Shown: positions 44,977 through 55,128, numbered from the stretch's first letter. The stretch is DNA of 64,000 nt from Bacteriovorax sp. BAL6_X (GCF_000443995.1 NZ_AUMC01000008.1:62001-126000); one strand, 5' to 3'. Numbers and translations: made by a program. The notes: generated by a model not told the origin, from the letters alone.

Positions 44977-47900
44977 GTGAAAAGATTAACGAAGGCCAAA
45001 GAGCAAAATAACTTAAGAAAGAATGGAACAAGTTCCTCTTTCAAAAAAGTTAAAGTCAGCGTAATGGCGTTAACACTTATTCACTCATCTATTCCGATGA
45101 GCGCATTCGCTTTTAAGAAAAATGGTGAGTCTTGGGCAGAGTTCACAGCCGGCTCGGGAATGAAAACAGTTATTGGTGGCCTGAACATGATTGGGGATAT
45201 CTCTCAACAAATGCACAACCAAGGCCGTCTATCAAATACTGAGATCCAAGCTCTTCAGGCATTTAATAAGTCAAAGTCCGATGCTCAACAAAAGCTTCAG
45301 TCAAGAAGAATGCACCCTGCATTTAACTGTCCTCTTGCCCCAGAGCCAATTCTTGCACCAAACGGAGCCTGTAATATTGGTGGGAACCTTAAGATTCCTG
45401 AGCAAGCACTAGAATTTGGACAAAATATTTTAAATGAATACACAAGCTTTCTAAAACCAAGAAATACTCCTCCATACGTTGGTTCTCAATGTATTGAAGA
45501 TGGGATGAAGAGTATTCAAGATAACTTTGCATCAATGACTTCTCAGTACGATCGTATGATTGAACAATTCGAAGCAGAACTTAAAAAAGTAGCAGAGATT
45601 CAAAAGAAAAATAGAATTAAAATCAAAGAAATACACGCCCTACTTAATGGTGGTGGAAATAATGTAAGCCAGGACTTCATTAATACAGACTTTAATAAAA
45701 TTATGCCAGCATCATGTGTGGAAGCATATGATGTAAACAAAATTATCAAGAAACAAGGTGGACTTGTTGGCCTAAAAGATAGAATGAGTAGTGATGATCG
45801 TAAGGCAAAACGTTTTAGAGGAAGCTCTCTTATTACAATGAGAAATCAAATTGAATCTGATAAGAAAAAAGTTGCTCTAAGGCTTGAAGCTGGTGGGTAT
45901 GATGAAGCACTAAGAGAAGACCTTTTTAAAGGGACACAATTTGCGAACCTATTTTCATCAGCAAGAACTTTTGCAGCTCAAAACACAACAGCGAAACTTA
46001 AGAAAGTCCAAACGATGCTCTCAAGCCTAGGTGTTAGTGATGCTGACCTACCAAAGTTTGATGATCCAAGCTTTTTAATTAAAGTTGATCGCCTCGCTTC
46101 AAAATCAGAAGATTCGTACAAAGAAAAGTTTATTATTGACTGTATGACTGGAAAGAATGCTGCTGCATACTCGACTCCAATAAATCAAGCAGTAAACTCA
46201 TTTGATAATGTAAAACTTGGAAACCAAGGTGACACTCTTTCATCATTTAAAAGAGCTGCATCTAATGCATTCTCTGATCCAACATCTCTATCTTCTCTAG
46301 ATAGCGTTGCAAACTCATTTAACAACAATGATATTAGAATCACGGTCTCTAACAGCAGTGGAAATAGCGTGACAAAATCAGCTAAGGAATACTACAGCGA
46401 TATCAAGAATGAATGTGTGGCCATCTACAATGGTGATCTAAAACCAGCTGGAGATGTAGCAAATCTTGAAACATACCGAGCAGAAGCAAAAGCTCTAAAA
46501 GAAGAAGCTAAAAAACTTCAGTCTTTAACAAAGAGAACACTTGCTTCAGAAGGTAATGGAAGCATCATGGCGGAAATTGATGAGCTAATTTACAATTGTA
46601 ATGGAAATGCTGTTGAACTTAGCAAGTGTGGGCCAGATGTATATGAAACATCTAGTAAATCATTTTGTGTAACTCAGGCAGCAGCTTGTTCAGACAACGT
46701 AAATACATGTGCTACTTTCACAGAAACTCTTGTGAATGCAAAGACAGCAGAACTTAAGCAAAAAGCAGATACTTACAATGCACAAATGCAACAATATGAA
46801 GACAAAGCAAAGGCCTTAATGGCACAAATGCAATCTCATATGCAAAAAGTTTCTGATCATGCATACAAGAATATGTTCCCTAACCTAACACCAGAAATGG
46901 CAAGAGCATATGGAATCCCTGCTTCATCTGGTCTTACATTTGGAAAACTTCAAGACCTTGATCAACCAATGGATGAAGCTGAAACAAAAGGTATCCTATT
47001 AGAAAAAGATCCTGAAGCTTTCATGCGTGACCTACTAGCAGGAATGAACGGCAATAGTGCAAGCATGAGAAATGATCTTAACAAGTGGTTCGAGAACCAG
47101 AACACTCACTTAGCTTCACAAGTAGAAAAGATCAACCAAAGCCTTCAAGAAGAAAGAGGAAAGTGGCAAGAGTTCGTTTCAAATTGTGCAACTGCCATAA
47201 ATGATCGAAACCAAGCAGCACAAAAAGCAGCGAAAGAAGCTGGTGAAAAAGCTGCAGAAGCATCACAACAACAGGTTGAGTTCTGCTATAAATTAAAAGG
47301 ACTACAGGATTCAAGCCCTGGCCCTGGTTGTACAGGTGACAATAATGCAAGTGATCTATACTCAGATGCAACAGAAATTGCTTCCATCCTTCAAGCACAA
47401 TCAGGAGCACAGTCGCCTCTTCAAATGGCAATGAACGGAGGCTCTTCAAGCACTCTAATCTTTGAACAAATTTCAGAGTATAAGAAACTATGTGCAAGCG
47501 CATCTGCTGAAGGAAGTATTCCATCAGATGGAGAATCAAAGGATTCAACAAATAGTGGTAAATCTCTTGCTCAGCTACAAAGCGCTTGTTCCAATAGCGG
47601 GCAAAATGATGATCAACTGATCACTTCCCTAACAACGAAACTTACGGATAACCTTTCAGAAGAGGAAAGTAAGTATAAAGATGATATTGAAAACTTTATT
47701 AACGATGGCACACAGATTGGAGATGATGCACTTAAAGTGATCTCAGATAAGAACCTAATTATCGCTCAACAAATTCAGTCTCTAAAAAATAGGGCCGCTG
47801 AGATTAGTGAAGACTATGACGGAAAAGGTCTTTGTAAAATGCTTTCATCAGGGCGTGACCAATATGTTGGAAAACTATGTGACTCAAAGGCCGATACAGC

Positions 47901-48159
47901 AAAAGAAGAATGTATTACTAGAGAAAGAAGAGACTTTGAAAAAGATAAGCTAGTTGCTTTAGGTGTTGCATACGAGGCAAAAATTATTACTCAAATTAGC
48001 TCTCCAGGACTTCAAAGTGAATGGAACCGTATTGGTGAGAAATATAGTGGAACAGCTTGTGCGGCCATTAATGGATCTCAATATGGACAAAAAGGGTTTA
48101 TTCCAGGGCTTATTGAAAAAATCGATCGTGACTTAGCGTCAGATGGAATGATTCAGTAG
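44977..48159 (+). CDS. Very large exported helical protein, unknown function
   Basis: A 1,060-residue protein. The signal sequence is unusual: about 25 polar/basic residues precede a hydrophobic stretch (about 28-46, ending MSAFA). The mature part has 20 or so cysteines and long charged coiled-coil-like helices (for example around 205-235, 500-530 and 600-625, 735-770). No family recognised. The GTG start is supported by an AGGGGA ribosome site 6-7 nt upstream. It is followed by a lipoprotein metalloprotease gene 48 nt downstream on the same strand; the two may be co-transcribed. A surface or secreted structural role is a guess. Confidence 0.6.
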   Translation: MKRLTKAKEQNNLRKNGTSSSFKKVKVSVMALTLIHSSIPMSAFAFKKNGESWAEFTAGSGMKTVIGGLNMIGDISQQMHNQGRLSNTEIQALQAFNKSKSDAQQKLQSRRMHPAFNCPLAPEPILAPNGACNIGGNLKIPEQALEFGQNILNEYTSFLKPRNTPPYVGSQCIEDGMKSIQDNFASMTSQYDRMIEQFEAELKKVAEIQKKNRIKIKEIHALLNGGGNNVSQDFINTDFNKIMPASCVEAYDVNKIIKKQGGLVGLKDRMSSDDRKAKRFRGSSLITMRNQIESDKKKVALRLEAGGYDEALREDLFKGTQFANLFSSARTFAAQNTTAKLKKVQTMLSSLGVSDADLPKFDDPSFLIKVDRLASKSEDSYKEKFIIDCMTGKNAAAYSTPINQAVNSFDNVKLGNQGDTLSSFKRAASNAFSDPTSLSSLDSVANSFNNNDIRITVSNSSGNSVTKSAKEYYSDIKNECVAIYNGDLKPAGDVANLETYRAEAKALKEEAKKLQSLTKRTLASEGNGSIMAEIDELIYNCNGNAVELSKCGPDVYETSSKSFCVTQAAACSDNVNTCATFTETLVNAKTAELKQKADTYNAQMQQYEDKAKALMAQMQSHMQKVSDHAYKNMFPNLTPEMARAYGIPASSGLTFGKLQDLDQPMDEAETKGILLEKDPEAFMRDLLAGMNGNSASMRNDLNKWFENQNTHLASQVEKINQSLQEERGKWQEFVSNCATAINDRNQAAQKAAKEAGEKAAEASQQQVEFCYKLKGLQDSSPGPGCTGDNNASDLYSDATEIASILQAQSGAQSPLQMAMNGGSSSTLIFEQISEYKKLCASASAEGSIPSDGESKDSTNSGKSLAQLQSACSNSGQNDDQLITSLTTKLTDNLSEEESKYKDDIENFINDGTQIGDDALKVISDKNLIIAQQIQSLKNRAAEISEDYDGKGLCKMLSSGRDQYVGKLCDSKADTAKEECITRERRDFEKDKLVALGVAYEAKIITQISSPGLQSEWNRIGEKYSGTACAAINGSQYGQKGFIPGLIEKIDRDLASDGMIQ

Positions 48160-48207
48160 CTCTATAGATTAGAAGAATATATTGATTCAAGGGCATGGGA
48201 GGCCTAA

Positions 48208-50556
48208 TTGAAATTTGTGGTACGTATAGTTAAAAATAAAAAAGAACTACTTCATACACTAGGGATTATAGGGTGTATCAGTATCCTTACAAGCTCATGT
48301 GTGGTCGATCAGGCTTCTTCATCACGAGAAGGCTCAGGCGGTTCTGCGCTAAGTAATACTCAAGATACTGTATCAGCAAATTATGGACGTGTTTTAACGG
48401 CCAATCCCCTAGTCCTTAGTGATTACACTGCAGATGAGAATACAGACCTTTCAACTCTAATCACTCGCTCACCTATTTATATTACCAGTAATGAGTATTT
48501 AACAAAATCTTGCTCACTGATTGGAGACTGTCTAGAAGTAACAGAGGATGCCGGAGTTTCGGCATTTCAAAATGAATCAAGAAAATGGGCATTTCCTGTT
48601 ACTACTACTGAATTCTTACAAATCAACGCTTTTTATCATACGGCAAAAGTCATCGATACCTACCTGGGTGATATTACAACATATGTCTTTGACCGCCTTA
48701 ACCAAGTCTCTTACGACTCATCAGTTCCAACAAATACTGATTTACATAAGGCCTATTGGAATGCTTCAAATAAAGCAAAACTTGTCGTTCATGCCGATGC
48801 AAGTCTAAGAAAGAACGCCAGCTTTGATCCAAGTAATTTCCTTATTAAACTAGGTTATATTCCTGGTTATCAAAATATCAAGATGGCCCAGGACCCATCT
48901 GTTATTTATCACGAATTTGGTCACGCTATAGTTGATCGTCTAATGAACCATAGAAACAGGGCCTTCAATGCAGCATTTTGTTTAAATACACAAAACCCAG
49001 TTTGCCTAGAAGAGTCAGCTCTTGGTTATTTTGGACACGATGAGGCCTACTCGATTAATGAAGGTATTGCCGATTACTTCTCTTACTTCACTAACAACAG
49101 AGAACATATGGGAGAATGGGGCCTAGGAAAGTTCGCAAATGCTTCACGCCCTATCTCAGAAGACGATTCAATGCATATTGCAGGGATCTCAACCGATGAA
49201 GACTCAAGACTTAGTTATCCAGAATATCTCGGATACGATGTATATAATACGGAAGCACGTGTTGACGATATCCACGTTGATGGCCAAATTATCAGTCACC
49301 TACTTGTTGCTTTAACAAAAGAACTTAGTAATCGTTGTACAGGAAATATTGGTGATGCCAAAAAGCTAGTTTTCTACGCTCTTGTGGAGTCATTAGGTGA
49401 GCTTGGAGACCTTTCAGCGCAAGCAAAAGATGGACTATCTGGGCAAATCAACCTAGATCAAGACTATGCAAAAGAATGGCTTAAGTCGGTAAACCCGATT
49501 AACTTCAGACGCTTTTCTCAATCACTTGCTCGAAATGTCTACAATATCACAAATAGTCAGTACAACCTTTGTACGTACCAGAACTTCTCTAAGGACAACT
49601 TAGAGCAGTTATTCGATTCATACGGATTACTACTTTTTAGAACTTATAATAATAACTTCAATTCAGTTTCAACAACAAATATCACTGTTAACCCACTAAA
49701 TCGTAAGAAGACGGAACTTATTAACAAAAATCTTCTTGTTAAAGATACACGCTCTTCATACTCATCATTGAGTGTATTTGATATTCGTTCGTCAGTATAT
49801 CAAACAATTCAAAATCAAATGGATGTTGGAGAAGTAACGACGGTCGATGCAAGATATAACAATGGAAATGGCAAGGTTTCACCAGGAGAGATCGTAGGAC
49901 TATTTGTTAGCGTCTATAATAACTCAAGCTCTATTATGGCCGGAACCAGAGTACTGGCGTCAGATTGGGCCCATATGCAAGATGGTGTACCTTGTTCAAA
50001 CTTAAGTGATGGCTACCCTTCTATTTCTCAAGGCGGAAGGGTTTGTGATCCATTAAGTGAGACAAACTATAACGATACTGGAAGAATCATGCCTGTATGT
50101 ATGCTTACATATAATGACGGCACAAGTACAAAACTCCTAAATCAACATGAGTTCTTAAAGAAAATGAAATCAGATATTGGACTACTTGAAAAAGACTGCT
50201 TAGGACAAGGTGAAGATCGCACGCAAGATGATTTAAATAATTGCTTTGTAAAGGCCATCCCAAGTACAAATGTACAAAACATTCCTTTCATGGCACCAAA
50301 ATCGAACTGGCAAGAGACAATGCAAGCAGAGCAAGGAACCCCTCTATTTACAGACTCAAATATTATGTTCTTTGAGATCAATAAGAATATCCCTCTAGGG
50401 ACAGAAGTTTCATGTCGCCTACGTATGACATTTGCAAACTGTGAAGATTGTTACCACGATCTGACAAGTACTAATTATGATGACTTCAAAGATTTTGAAT
50501 TTGCAGGAGAAGAACCTTTTAGCATTTTAAATATTAACTTTACGGTTGAGCAATAG
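48208..50556 (+). CDS. Probable lipoprotein metalloprotease (HExxH, NEGxADYF)
   Basis: A 782-residue exported protein. The N-terminus has a hydrophobic segment ending ILTSSC (Cys31), lipobox-like but not perfect. The zinc motif YHEFGHAIVDRL gives His235, Glu236 and His239, and SINEGIADYF gives Glu285 as likely third ligand 46-50 residues later, as in gluzincins. The C-terminal about 300 residues contain Ig-like or CARDB-like beta segments (VDARYNNGNGKVSPGEIVG resembles a calcium-binding loop). The TTG start follows GGGAGG. It belongs with the 1,060-residue protein upstream and a small His-rich protein downstream. Protease activity is inferred. Confidence 0.75.
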   Translation: MKFVVRIVKNKKELLHTLGIIGCISILTSSCVVDQASSSREGSGGSALSNTQDTVSANYGRVLTANPLVLSDYTADENTDLSTLITRSPIYITSNEYLTKSCSLIGDCLEVTEDAGVSAFQNESRKWAFPVTTTEFLQINAFYHTAKVIDTYLGDITTYVFDRLNQVSYDSSVPTNTDLHKAYWNASNKAKLVVHADASLRKNASFDPSNFLIKLGYIPGYQNIKMAQDPSVIYHEFGHAIVDRLMNHRNRAFNAAFCLNTQNPVCLEESALGYFGHDEAYSINEGIADYFSYFTNNREHMGEWGLGKFANASRPISEDDSMHIAGISTDEDSRLSYPEYLGYDVYNTEARVDDIHVDGQIISHLLVALTKELSNRCTGNIGDAKKLVFYALVESLGELGDLSAQAKDGLSGQINLDQDYAKEWLKSVNPINFRRFSQSLARNVYNITNSQYNLCTYQNFSKDNLEQLFDSYGLLLFRTYNNNFNSVSTTNITVNPLNRKKTELINKNLLVKDTRSSYSSLSVFDIRSSVYQTIQNQMDVGEVTTVDARYNNGNGKVSPGEIVGLFVSVYNNSSSIMAGTRVLASDWAHMQDGVPCSNLSDGYPSISQGGRVCDPLSETNYNDTGRIMPVCMLTYNDGTSTKLLNQHEFLKKMKSDIGLLEKDCLGQGEDRTQDDLNNCFVKAIPSTNVQNIPFMAPKSNWQETMQAEQGTPLFTDSNIMFFEINKNIPLGTEVSCRLRMTFANCEDCYHDLTSTNYDDFKDFEFAGEEPFSILNINFTVEQ

Positions 50557-50578
50557 AATCAATCAAAAGAAGGTCTAG

Positions 50579-51088
50579 ATGAAAAAGTTTTTACTATTTT
50601 GTAGTATCTCTTTAGCAGCACTTTTTATTATCTCTTCATATCAAAATGAAGGAAAGTCTAATTCTAAAGAATACTCTTCCACTGGTGGTAAAAACGAGCA
50701 CCGTTATCAAGCACGAAAGCATCATCACGGACACAAACATCACTCTCGAAAGATTGCCTCTGTACCAACACCAGATTTTCCAAAAGACGATTCAAACGCA
50801 AATGAATCCTTAACAGACGTTGCCAAAGAATTGACGAAAGAAGATATCGCTGTAATCAAGAAAGTAAAAGAAAACCTCCCTATATTAGCAGACAGTGAGT
50901 TTGAAATCGTCAAGAGACTAAAGATTACTAAAAAGAGTATTTACATCGTCAATCGAGATGTAAATGGTATGCCACAATCATTTACAGCAATCATTGATAA
51001 TACAACTGGGAGAATTGAAAAGAGTTGGGGAAAAACTCGCTATGAGTCTCCCCTAAGCACCAGACACTATCCAGCAACTACTTACTGA
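50579..51088 (+). CDS. Small exported His-rich protein
   Basis: The 169-residue product has an N-terminal hydrophobic segment (about 4-20) and then a His/Lys-rich stretch (KHHHGHKHHSRK, about 47-58) that could bind metal ions or polyanions. The C-terminal half is a small alpha/beta region without recognised family. GAAGG precedes the ATG. It lies 22 nt after the metalloprotease gene and is probably in the same operon. The 3' end overlaps the convergent acetyltransferase gene by 11 nt. Confidence 0.6.
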   Translation: MKKFLLFCSISLAALFIISSYQNEGKSNSKEYSSTGGKNEHRYQARKHHHGHKHHSRKIASVPTPDFPKDDSNANESLTDVAKELTKEDIAVIKKVKENLPILADSEFEIVKRLKITKKSIYIVNRDVNGMPQSFTAIIDNTTGRIEKSWGKTRYESPLSTRHYPATTY

Positions 51089-51545
51089 CTTGTTTGATCC
51101 ACTCTGTCGTGTGACCGTTATTTCCAAGACGACGTGCTGTCTTTTCGTAACCATGACTTTCATTTAGAGAATATTGTCTGAAATTATCAATTGAACAAAA
51201 GTGAACAATCTCTTTTACATCAAACTCTTTGGCAGCCTGTTCAAAGAAGTCCATAATTCTGTGAGAAAAACCACTTCCACTGTGCTGCATCTTGATTGAT
51301 GTGTTCTTACAAAGAAGCTTATCATCTTCCTTCTTCACAAAGGCCGCAGCAATAATTTCTTCCGATAGATTTACTGAATAAAGCTGCCATCCGTCAGATA
51401 ATTCTTTCTTAATATCATCTAATGTCCATTTAAAATCTGGACTATCAGAGAATGCCTCGACGTTATAATCGTAAACGTCTTTTACTTTCTTTTGAGATGT
51501 AACTGACTCAAAGCTTAATTCGCCTAATTGAATGGCCTTTACCAT
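51078..51545 (-). CDS. GNAT-type acetyltransferase
   Basis: The 155-residue protein fits the GNAT fold: a central strand EEIIAAAFVKKEDDKLL, then an acetyl-CoA loop HSGSGFSHRIMDFFEQAA in place of the usual QxxGxG/A, followed by the characteristic beta-strand VKEIVHFCSIDN and a C-terminal NESHGYEKTARRLG. The substrate is unknown. A strong AGGAAGGA ribosome site precedes the ATG. Confidence 0.72.
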   Translation of the reverse strand: MVKAIQLGELSFESVTSQKKVKDVYDYNVEAFSDSPDFKWTLDDIKKELSDGWQLYSVNLSEEIIAAAFVKKEDDKLLCKNTSIKMQHSGSGFSHRIMDFFEQAAKEFDVKEIVHFCSIDNFRQYSLNESHGYEKTARRLGNNGHTTEWIKQVSK

Positions 51546-51594
51546 GATTCCTTCCTAGTAAATAATATTGAAAAAAACTGAGATCTTTCTACTA

Positions 51595-51897
51595 TTATAG
51601 CGTAGAGATATAAGCAGCAAGATCTTTAAAGTCTGAGTCGTTCAGACCTTTAATAAATGGTAACATATCTGGGTTCTTTCTTTCACCAGTTTTAAACTGA
51701 ACAAGTGATGAGTAAATATACCAGTCGTACTGTCCCGCAATACGAGGAGCGTTCATCGACTTCTTTCCTTCTCCATTATCACCATGACATGAAATACAGC
51801 GTGAGTATAGAGTCTTACCTTTGGCCGCGCTTTGAGCGTGAGCAGTATTCATCGAAAAAATACCTAGTGTGATAAGTGCAAGGGCCGTTAACTTCAT
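51595..51897 (-). CDS. Class I cytochrome c
   Basis: A 100-residue periplasmic cytochrome. Signal peptide about 1-21 (ending AHAQ), haem motif CISCH (Cys34, Cys37, His38) and likely distal ligand Met78 (NPDMLPF). It resembles small cytochrome c553 or c4-half-like proteins that shuttle electrons to terminal oxidases. GAGGAAC precedes the ATG. The System II assembly genes resB-ccsA lie about 1.6 kb away and could mature it. Confidence 0.92.
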   Translation of the reverse strand: MKLTALALITLGIFSMNTAHAQSAAKGKTLYSRCISCHGDNGEGKKSMNAPRIAGQYDWYIYSSLVQFKTGERKNPDMLPFIKGLNDSDFKDLAAYISTL

Positions 51898-51975
51898 TCT
51901 AGTTCCTCTTTTATAAAATCTATTTTTTGTTAATTTTCTTTACCGTATAGCTATCTAATATTAACTGCTTATACA

Positions 51976-52590
51976 TCACTGCGCAACTAATTTTATACGC
52001 TGAGATTGAAAGCTAAAGTTCATATACTTAGCAATACAATCATAAATCATCTCTCTTAAACTATCGGCCTGTAACTGACGCAGACCACCAAAAGCTAGGC
52101 CATTGTCTACACAAACCTCATTTTCTTCTATGCTAAATAATTGAATTTGACCTAAGTTATAACTCTCCAGAGTCGCATTCACATTTTCAATAAGTGAGGA
52201 CATTTTCAATAGACGCTGCTTTAGGTCTAATTTTTCCCAATTAAGAACTTCTATTTTATTATTCATGAGGGCGTTTTCAAAAAACTCTTTCTGAATTTCT
52301 TGCAAAATCGTTTCAAACCACTTTTTCAAGTCTAAAACTCCTGGCCAACTATGTTGGGCAGCACTATCTCTTAAATAACTTTCCGCTTCTCTAAACGTCA
52401 TAACAAATAAGGCGCTTGGCCCGACTTTTCCCACAATCGTCAAGGCACTATAAATCAAGGCCTTCTTTCTTAGTGCATCTTCTTCATTGGCCATAAATCT
52501 AGCATCAAAGAAGTTTGCTGAAATATATTGAGAATACTGTGCAGTATCGAGATCACGAAGAAGCTCTTGTGCTTTATTTGATATTGTCAT
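51976..52590 (-). CDS. Soluble helical protein, unknown function
   Basis: About 204 residues, mostly helical, no signal peptide or membrane segment and no recognised family. Two in-frame ATG codons are adjacent (52593 and 52590); AAGGTGG directly upstream favours the second. A TTG at 52614 would give seven more residues without support. It lies between the cytochrome c gene and the divergent DUF1624-type gene. Confidence 0.6.
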   Translation of the reverse strand: MTISNKAQELLRDLDTAQYSQYISANFFDARFMANEEDALRKKALIYSALTIVGKVGPSALFVMTFREAESYLRDSAAQHSWPGVLDLKKWFETILQEIQKEFFENALMNNKIEVLNWEKLDLKQRLLKMSSLIENVNATLESYNLGQIQLFSIEENEVCVDNGLAFGGLRQLQADSLREMIYDCIAKYMNFSFQSQRIKLVAQ

Positions 52591-52634
52591 CATCCACCTT
52601 TTTATAGGAATCAAATTAACAGCTTTGAATACTT

Positions 52635-52665
52635 TTGACCATAAATTAAGAGATTATGCTATCAT
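52635..52665 (+). promoter_or_regulatory. Possible promoter of the DUF1624-type gene
   Basis: TTGACC (52635-52640) and TATCAT (52660-52665) are separated by 19 bp, rather long. The -10 box ends six bases before the ATG at 52672, and there is no ribosome site, so the message may be leaderless. Confidence 0.35.
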
Positions 52666-52671
52666 TTAGAC

Positions 52672-53376
52672 ATGACACAAGATTCGCAGACAATAAAAAA
52701 GAGATATCATCTAATCGACCTCACAAGAGGTATAGCAGTCATCTTAATGATTATCTTTCACTTTACGTATGATCTTGATGTCTTCGGATTTGTCGATATT
52801 GAATTTTTTAGACCAGGTTTTTGGTACTACCTCCCACGCCTTATTGTTACTCTTTTCATGTTCTCAGTAGGAGTATCAATATGTATGGCCCATCCTGGAA
52901 AGATTCATCCGCGTCCTTATCTAATTCGCCAAGCTAAAATTGGTATTGCGGCCATTATCATCAGTATCTCAACATATTTTATGTTTCCGAAAAACTGGAT
53001 CTACTTTGGAACACTACATTGTATCTTTTTCACGACACTACTAATTACTCCTCTTAGAAAGAAACCATGGATCAGTGCAGCATTGGCCATACTCATTCTA
53101 GCACTTGAAGCAACCCCTTACGCTATCCCATTTCCAGAAATGGACCACGCATCTCTAGACTTTATCGCAGTCTTCCCATGGGCCGCTATTTCATTGCTAG
53201 GAATCACCTTCTTTCACCTTGGCTGGCATAAAATTGAATACCGCCAATGGCGTCTAATTCGCTCTATACAGTTCTTAGGAAAGCATTCGTTTCTTATCTA
53301 CGTCACTCATCAAATCTTTCTCTACTCAATTGTTTATATTGCGTACAAGATCATAAAATCTGCGCCGCTTTTGTAA
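52672..53376 (+). CDS. DUF1624 / heparan-alpha-glucosaminide acetyltransferase-like membrane protein
   Basis: The 234-residue protein has about seven hydrophobic helices. The start YHLIDLTRGIAVILMIIFH carries the conserved RGhAhxxMxxxH signature of this acyltransferase-related family, and later GTLHCIF and FPWAAISLLGITF motifs match DUF1624 proteins. In lysosomal HGSNAT the homologous domain acetylates glucosamine ends using cytosolic acetyl-CoA; the bacterial role is largely unknown. It lies 84 bp upstream of resB on the same strand. Confidence 0.82.
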   Translation: MTQDSQTIKKRYHLIDLTRGIAVILMIIFHFTYDLDVFGFVDIEFFRPGFWYYLPRLIVTLFMFSVGVSICMAHPGKIHPRPYLIRQAKIGIAAIIISISTYFMFPKNWIYFGTLHCIFFTTLLITPLRKKPWISAALAILILALEATPYAIPFPEMDHASLDFIAVFPWAAISLLGITFFHLGWHKIEYRQWRLIRSIQFLGKHSFLIYVTHQIFLYSIVYIAYKIIKSAPLL

Positions 53377-53460
53377 GGTTTTTGAAAACTTTTTGAAATC
53401 CATAGCCTCTCTTTACCAACTATGCTATTTAATTTAGCAAAGGAAAAAGGCTAAAAAGCA

Positions 53461-55128
53461 ATGGTAAGTAACAAGTTCAATTACAAGTACTTTGAGCGTT
53501 CAATTGGCTCAATGAAATTCGCAGTTTTTATTATTTCACTATTCTCACTTGCAATGATTGTAGGAACATTTGTAGAAAGTTATTACGGAACAGACTTCGT
53601 AGGTAGGCTTATCTATAAGACTTGGTGGTTTATGGCCATTCAATTCTTTATGGGACTCAGTATTCTATTTGCAGCACTTATTAGGCTCCCATTAAAGAAA
53701 AGACTGTATGGCTTCTACACGATACACACAGGCCTAATTATAATTGGAATTGGCTCCTTTGTTACCTATATTGCCGGAATAGATGGAACGATCCACCTAC
53801 GGCCAATGAGTCCAACAAGACAAGTTGTACTTAACGAAGATGTTATCGAGATCACGCGTCCAGATGAGAATACAAGAGCAGTTCTTCCGCTTCCTTATAG
53901 TGCATTTGATAGTAATATTGACGTTACTTACAAAGAAATAGAAATTAAAGAATATATTCCATTTGCTGACAAGGTAATGCAGTGGCTCCCTGCCAAAGAT
54001 AGTGTTAATGACTCAGATAATATGCACTCATCAAGTTATATTATTTCAAATGATAATGTGGCCCAGGACTTCACATTAAGTCTTCACCCTGAAGCATTTG
54101 ATTTTCAAGCTTCACTTAGCATGGGACTTTTAAGTATTACCTACCTACCAAAAACTCTTGCCCCATGCTTTTCAACACCGAGTGATAGTGGCCTAATCCT
54201 TTGGGATTCAAGAACGTCACAGTGCTATACTGCAGAGGAAAAGAATATCAAGGTTGAAGAGACTGCAACCAATAAGCGTTTCTTCGTCATTAAAGATGGA
54301 GAAAATGTATACTCATTTCTTCCGGACCTAAGTCCTTGGGCCCTTGACCAAAATCTAAAGCCAGCAATGAATGCTCCAATCAGAGTATTCTCTAAGAATC
54401 TTTTTAAAGAAAAACCAAACCTGTTTCTCTTTGGAGACTCAGCTTCTTTCTATGATAAAGATGCCGATAAGTGGCTTAGCCAGAACTTTGATAACCAAGG
54501 TCTAATGTCACTTCCTTGGATGGGTTTCACACTTAAATTAGTTCGCAATGAAAAGAACCTTGTTCCAACAATGGTCCCGGAGTCGACTCTACCAATTCAA
54601 CAAAATGGTGGACTCGTTAGAGGTATAACAAGAGCAGCAAAAATTCACGTAAGAGATAAGGAATATTGGCTAACAGATGATAAGCCAGTCTCAGTACTGA
54701 TTGATGGCGTAAAGACAAATGTCTATTTAACGAAAAGGTCATTTCTTCTACCATTTGAGTTCACACTAACTCGTTTTAAAATGGATAAAGACCCTGGAAC
54801 GAATCGCCCGGCCAGTTACGAGAGTTTTGTGAATCTATTCACAGATGGTGACACAACTCCATATCATGTCTATATGAACAACCCTTTAAAGTATGATGGC
54901 TTCACATTCTATCAGGCCTCATACTCACAAGACCCTGAAACGGGACAATATAGCTCAACCCTATCAGTAAACCTAGATCAAGGACGCTGGATTAAATACC
55001 TAGGCTCACTCCTACTCGTATTTGGTTCTTTATGGCACTATTATTTAAACTACCGCCCAAAGAGAAAAACGAAGGACCTTTTAGGCCTTGAAGTAGCAGA
55101 TGGTGACCAATTAGGAGACAAGAAATGA
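53461..55128 (+). CDS. resB: ResB/Ccs1 cytochrome c assembly protein
   Basis: A 555-residue membrane protein of System II cytochrome c biogenesis. Three N-terminal helices (about 17-40, 59-78, 88-110), a large extracytoplasmic domain of about 380 residues, and a C-terminal helix (about 505-530) match ResB/Ccs1. It helps deliver haem and reduced apocytochrome together with CcsA. AAAGG precedes the ATG. The stop overlaps ccsA by 4 nt (ATGA), a fixed pairing; in some bacteria the two are fused. Confidence 0.92.
   Translation: MVSNKFNYKYFERSIGSMKFAVFIISLFSLAMIVGTFVESYYGTDFVGRLIYKTWWFMAIQFFMGLSILFAALIRLPLKKRLYGFYTIHTGLIIIGIGSFVTYIAGIDGTIHLRPMSPTRQVVLNEDVIEITRPDENTRAVLPLPYSAFDSNIDVTYKEIEIKEYIPFADKVMQWLPAKDSVNDSDNMHSSSYIISNDNVAQDFTLSLHPEAFDFQASLSMGLLSITYLPKTLAPCFSTPSDSGLILWDSRTSQCYTAEEKNIKVEETATNKRFFVIKDGENVYSFLPDLSPWALDQNLKPAMNAPIRVFSKNLFKEKPNLFLFGDSASFYDKDADKWLSQNFDNQGLMSLPWMGFTLKLVRNEKNLVPTMVPESTLPIQQNGGLVRGITRAAKIHVRDKEYWLTDDKPVSVLIDGVKTNVYLTKRSFLLPFEFTLTRFKMDKDPGTNRPASYESFVNLFTDGDTTPYHVYMNNPLKYDGFTFYQASYSQDPETGQYSSTLSVNLDQGRWIKYLGSLLLVFGSLWHYYLNYRPKRKTKDLLGLEVADGDQLGDKK

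Noticed and set aside
47132-47551. 139-codon minus-strand frame within the 1,060-residue protein gene
   Set aside because: Low-complexity shadow of the codon pattern of the plus-strand gene, with no start signal.
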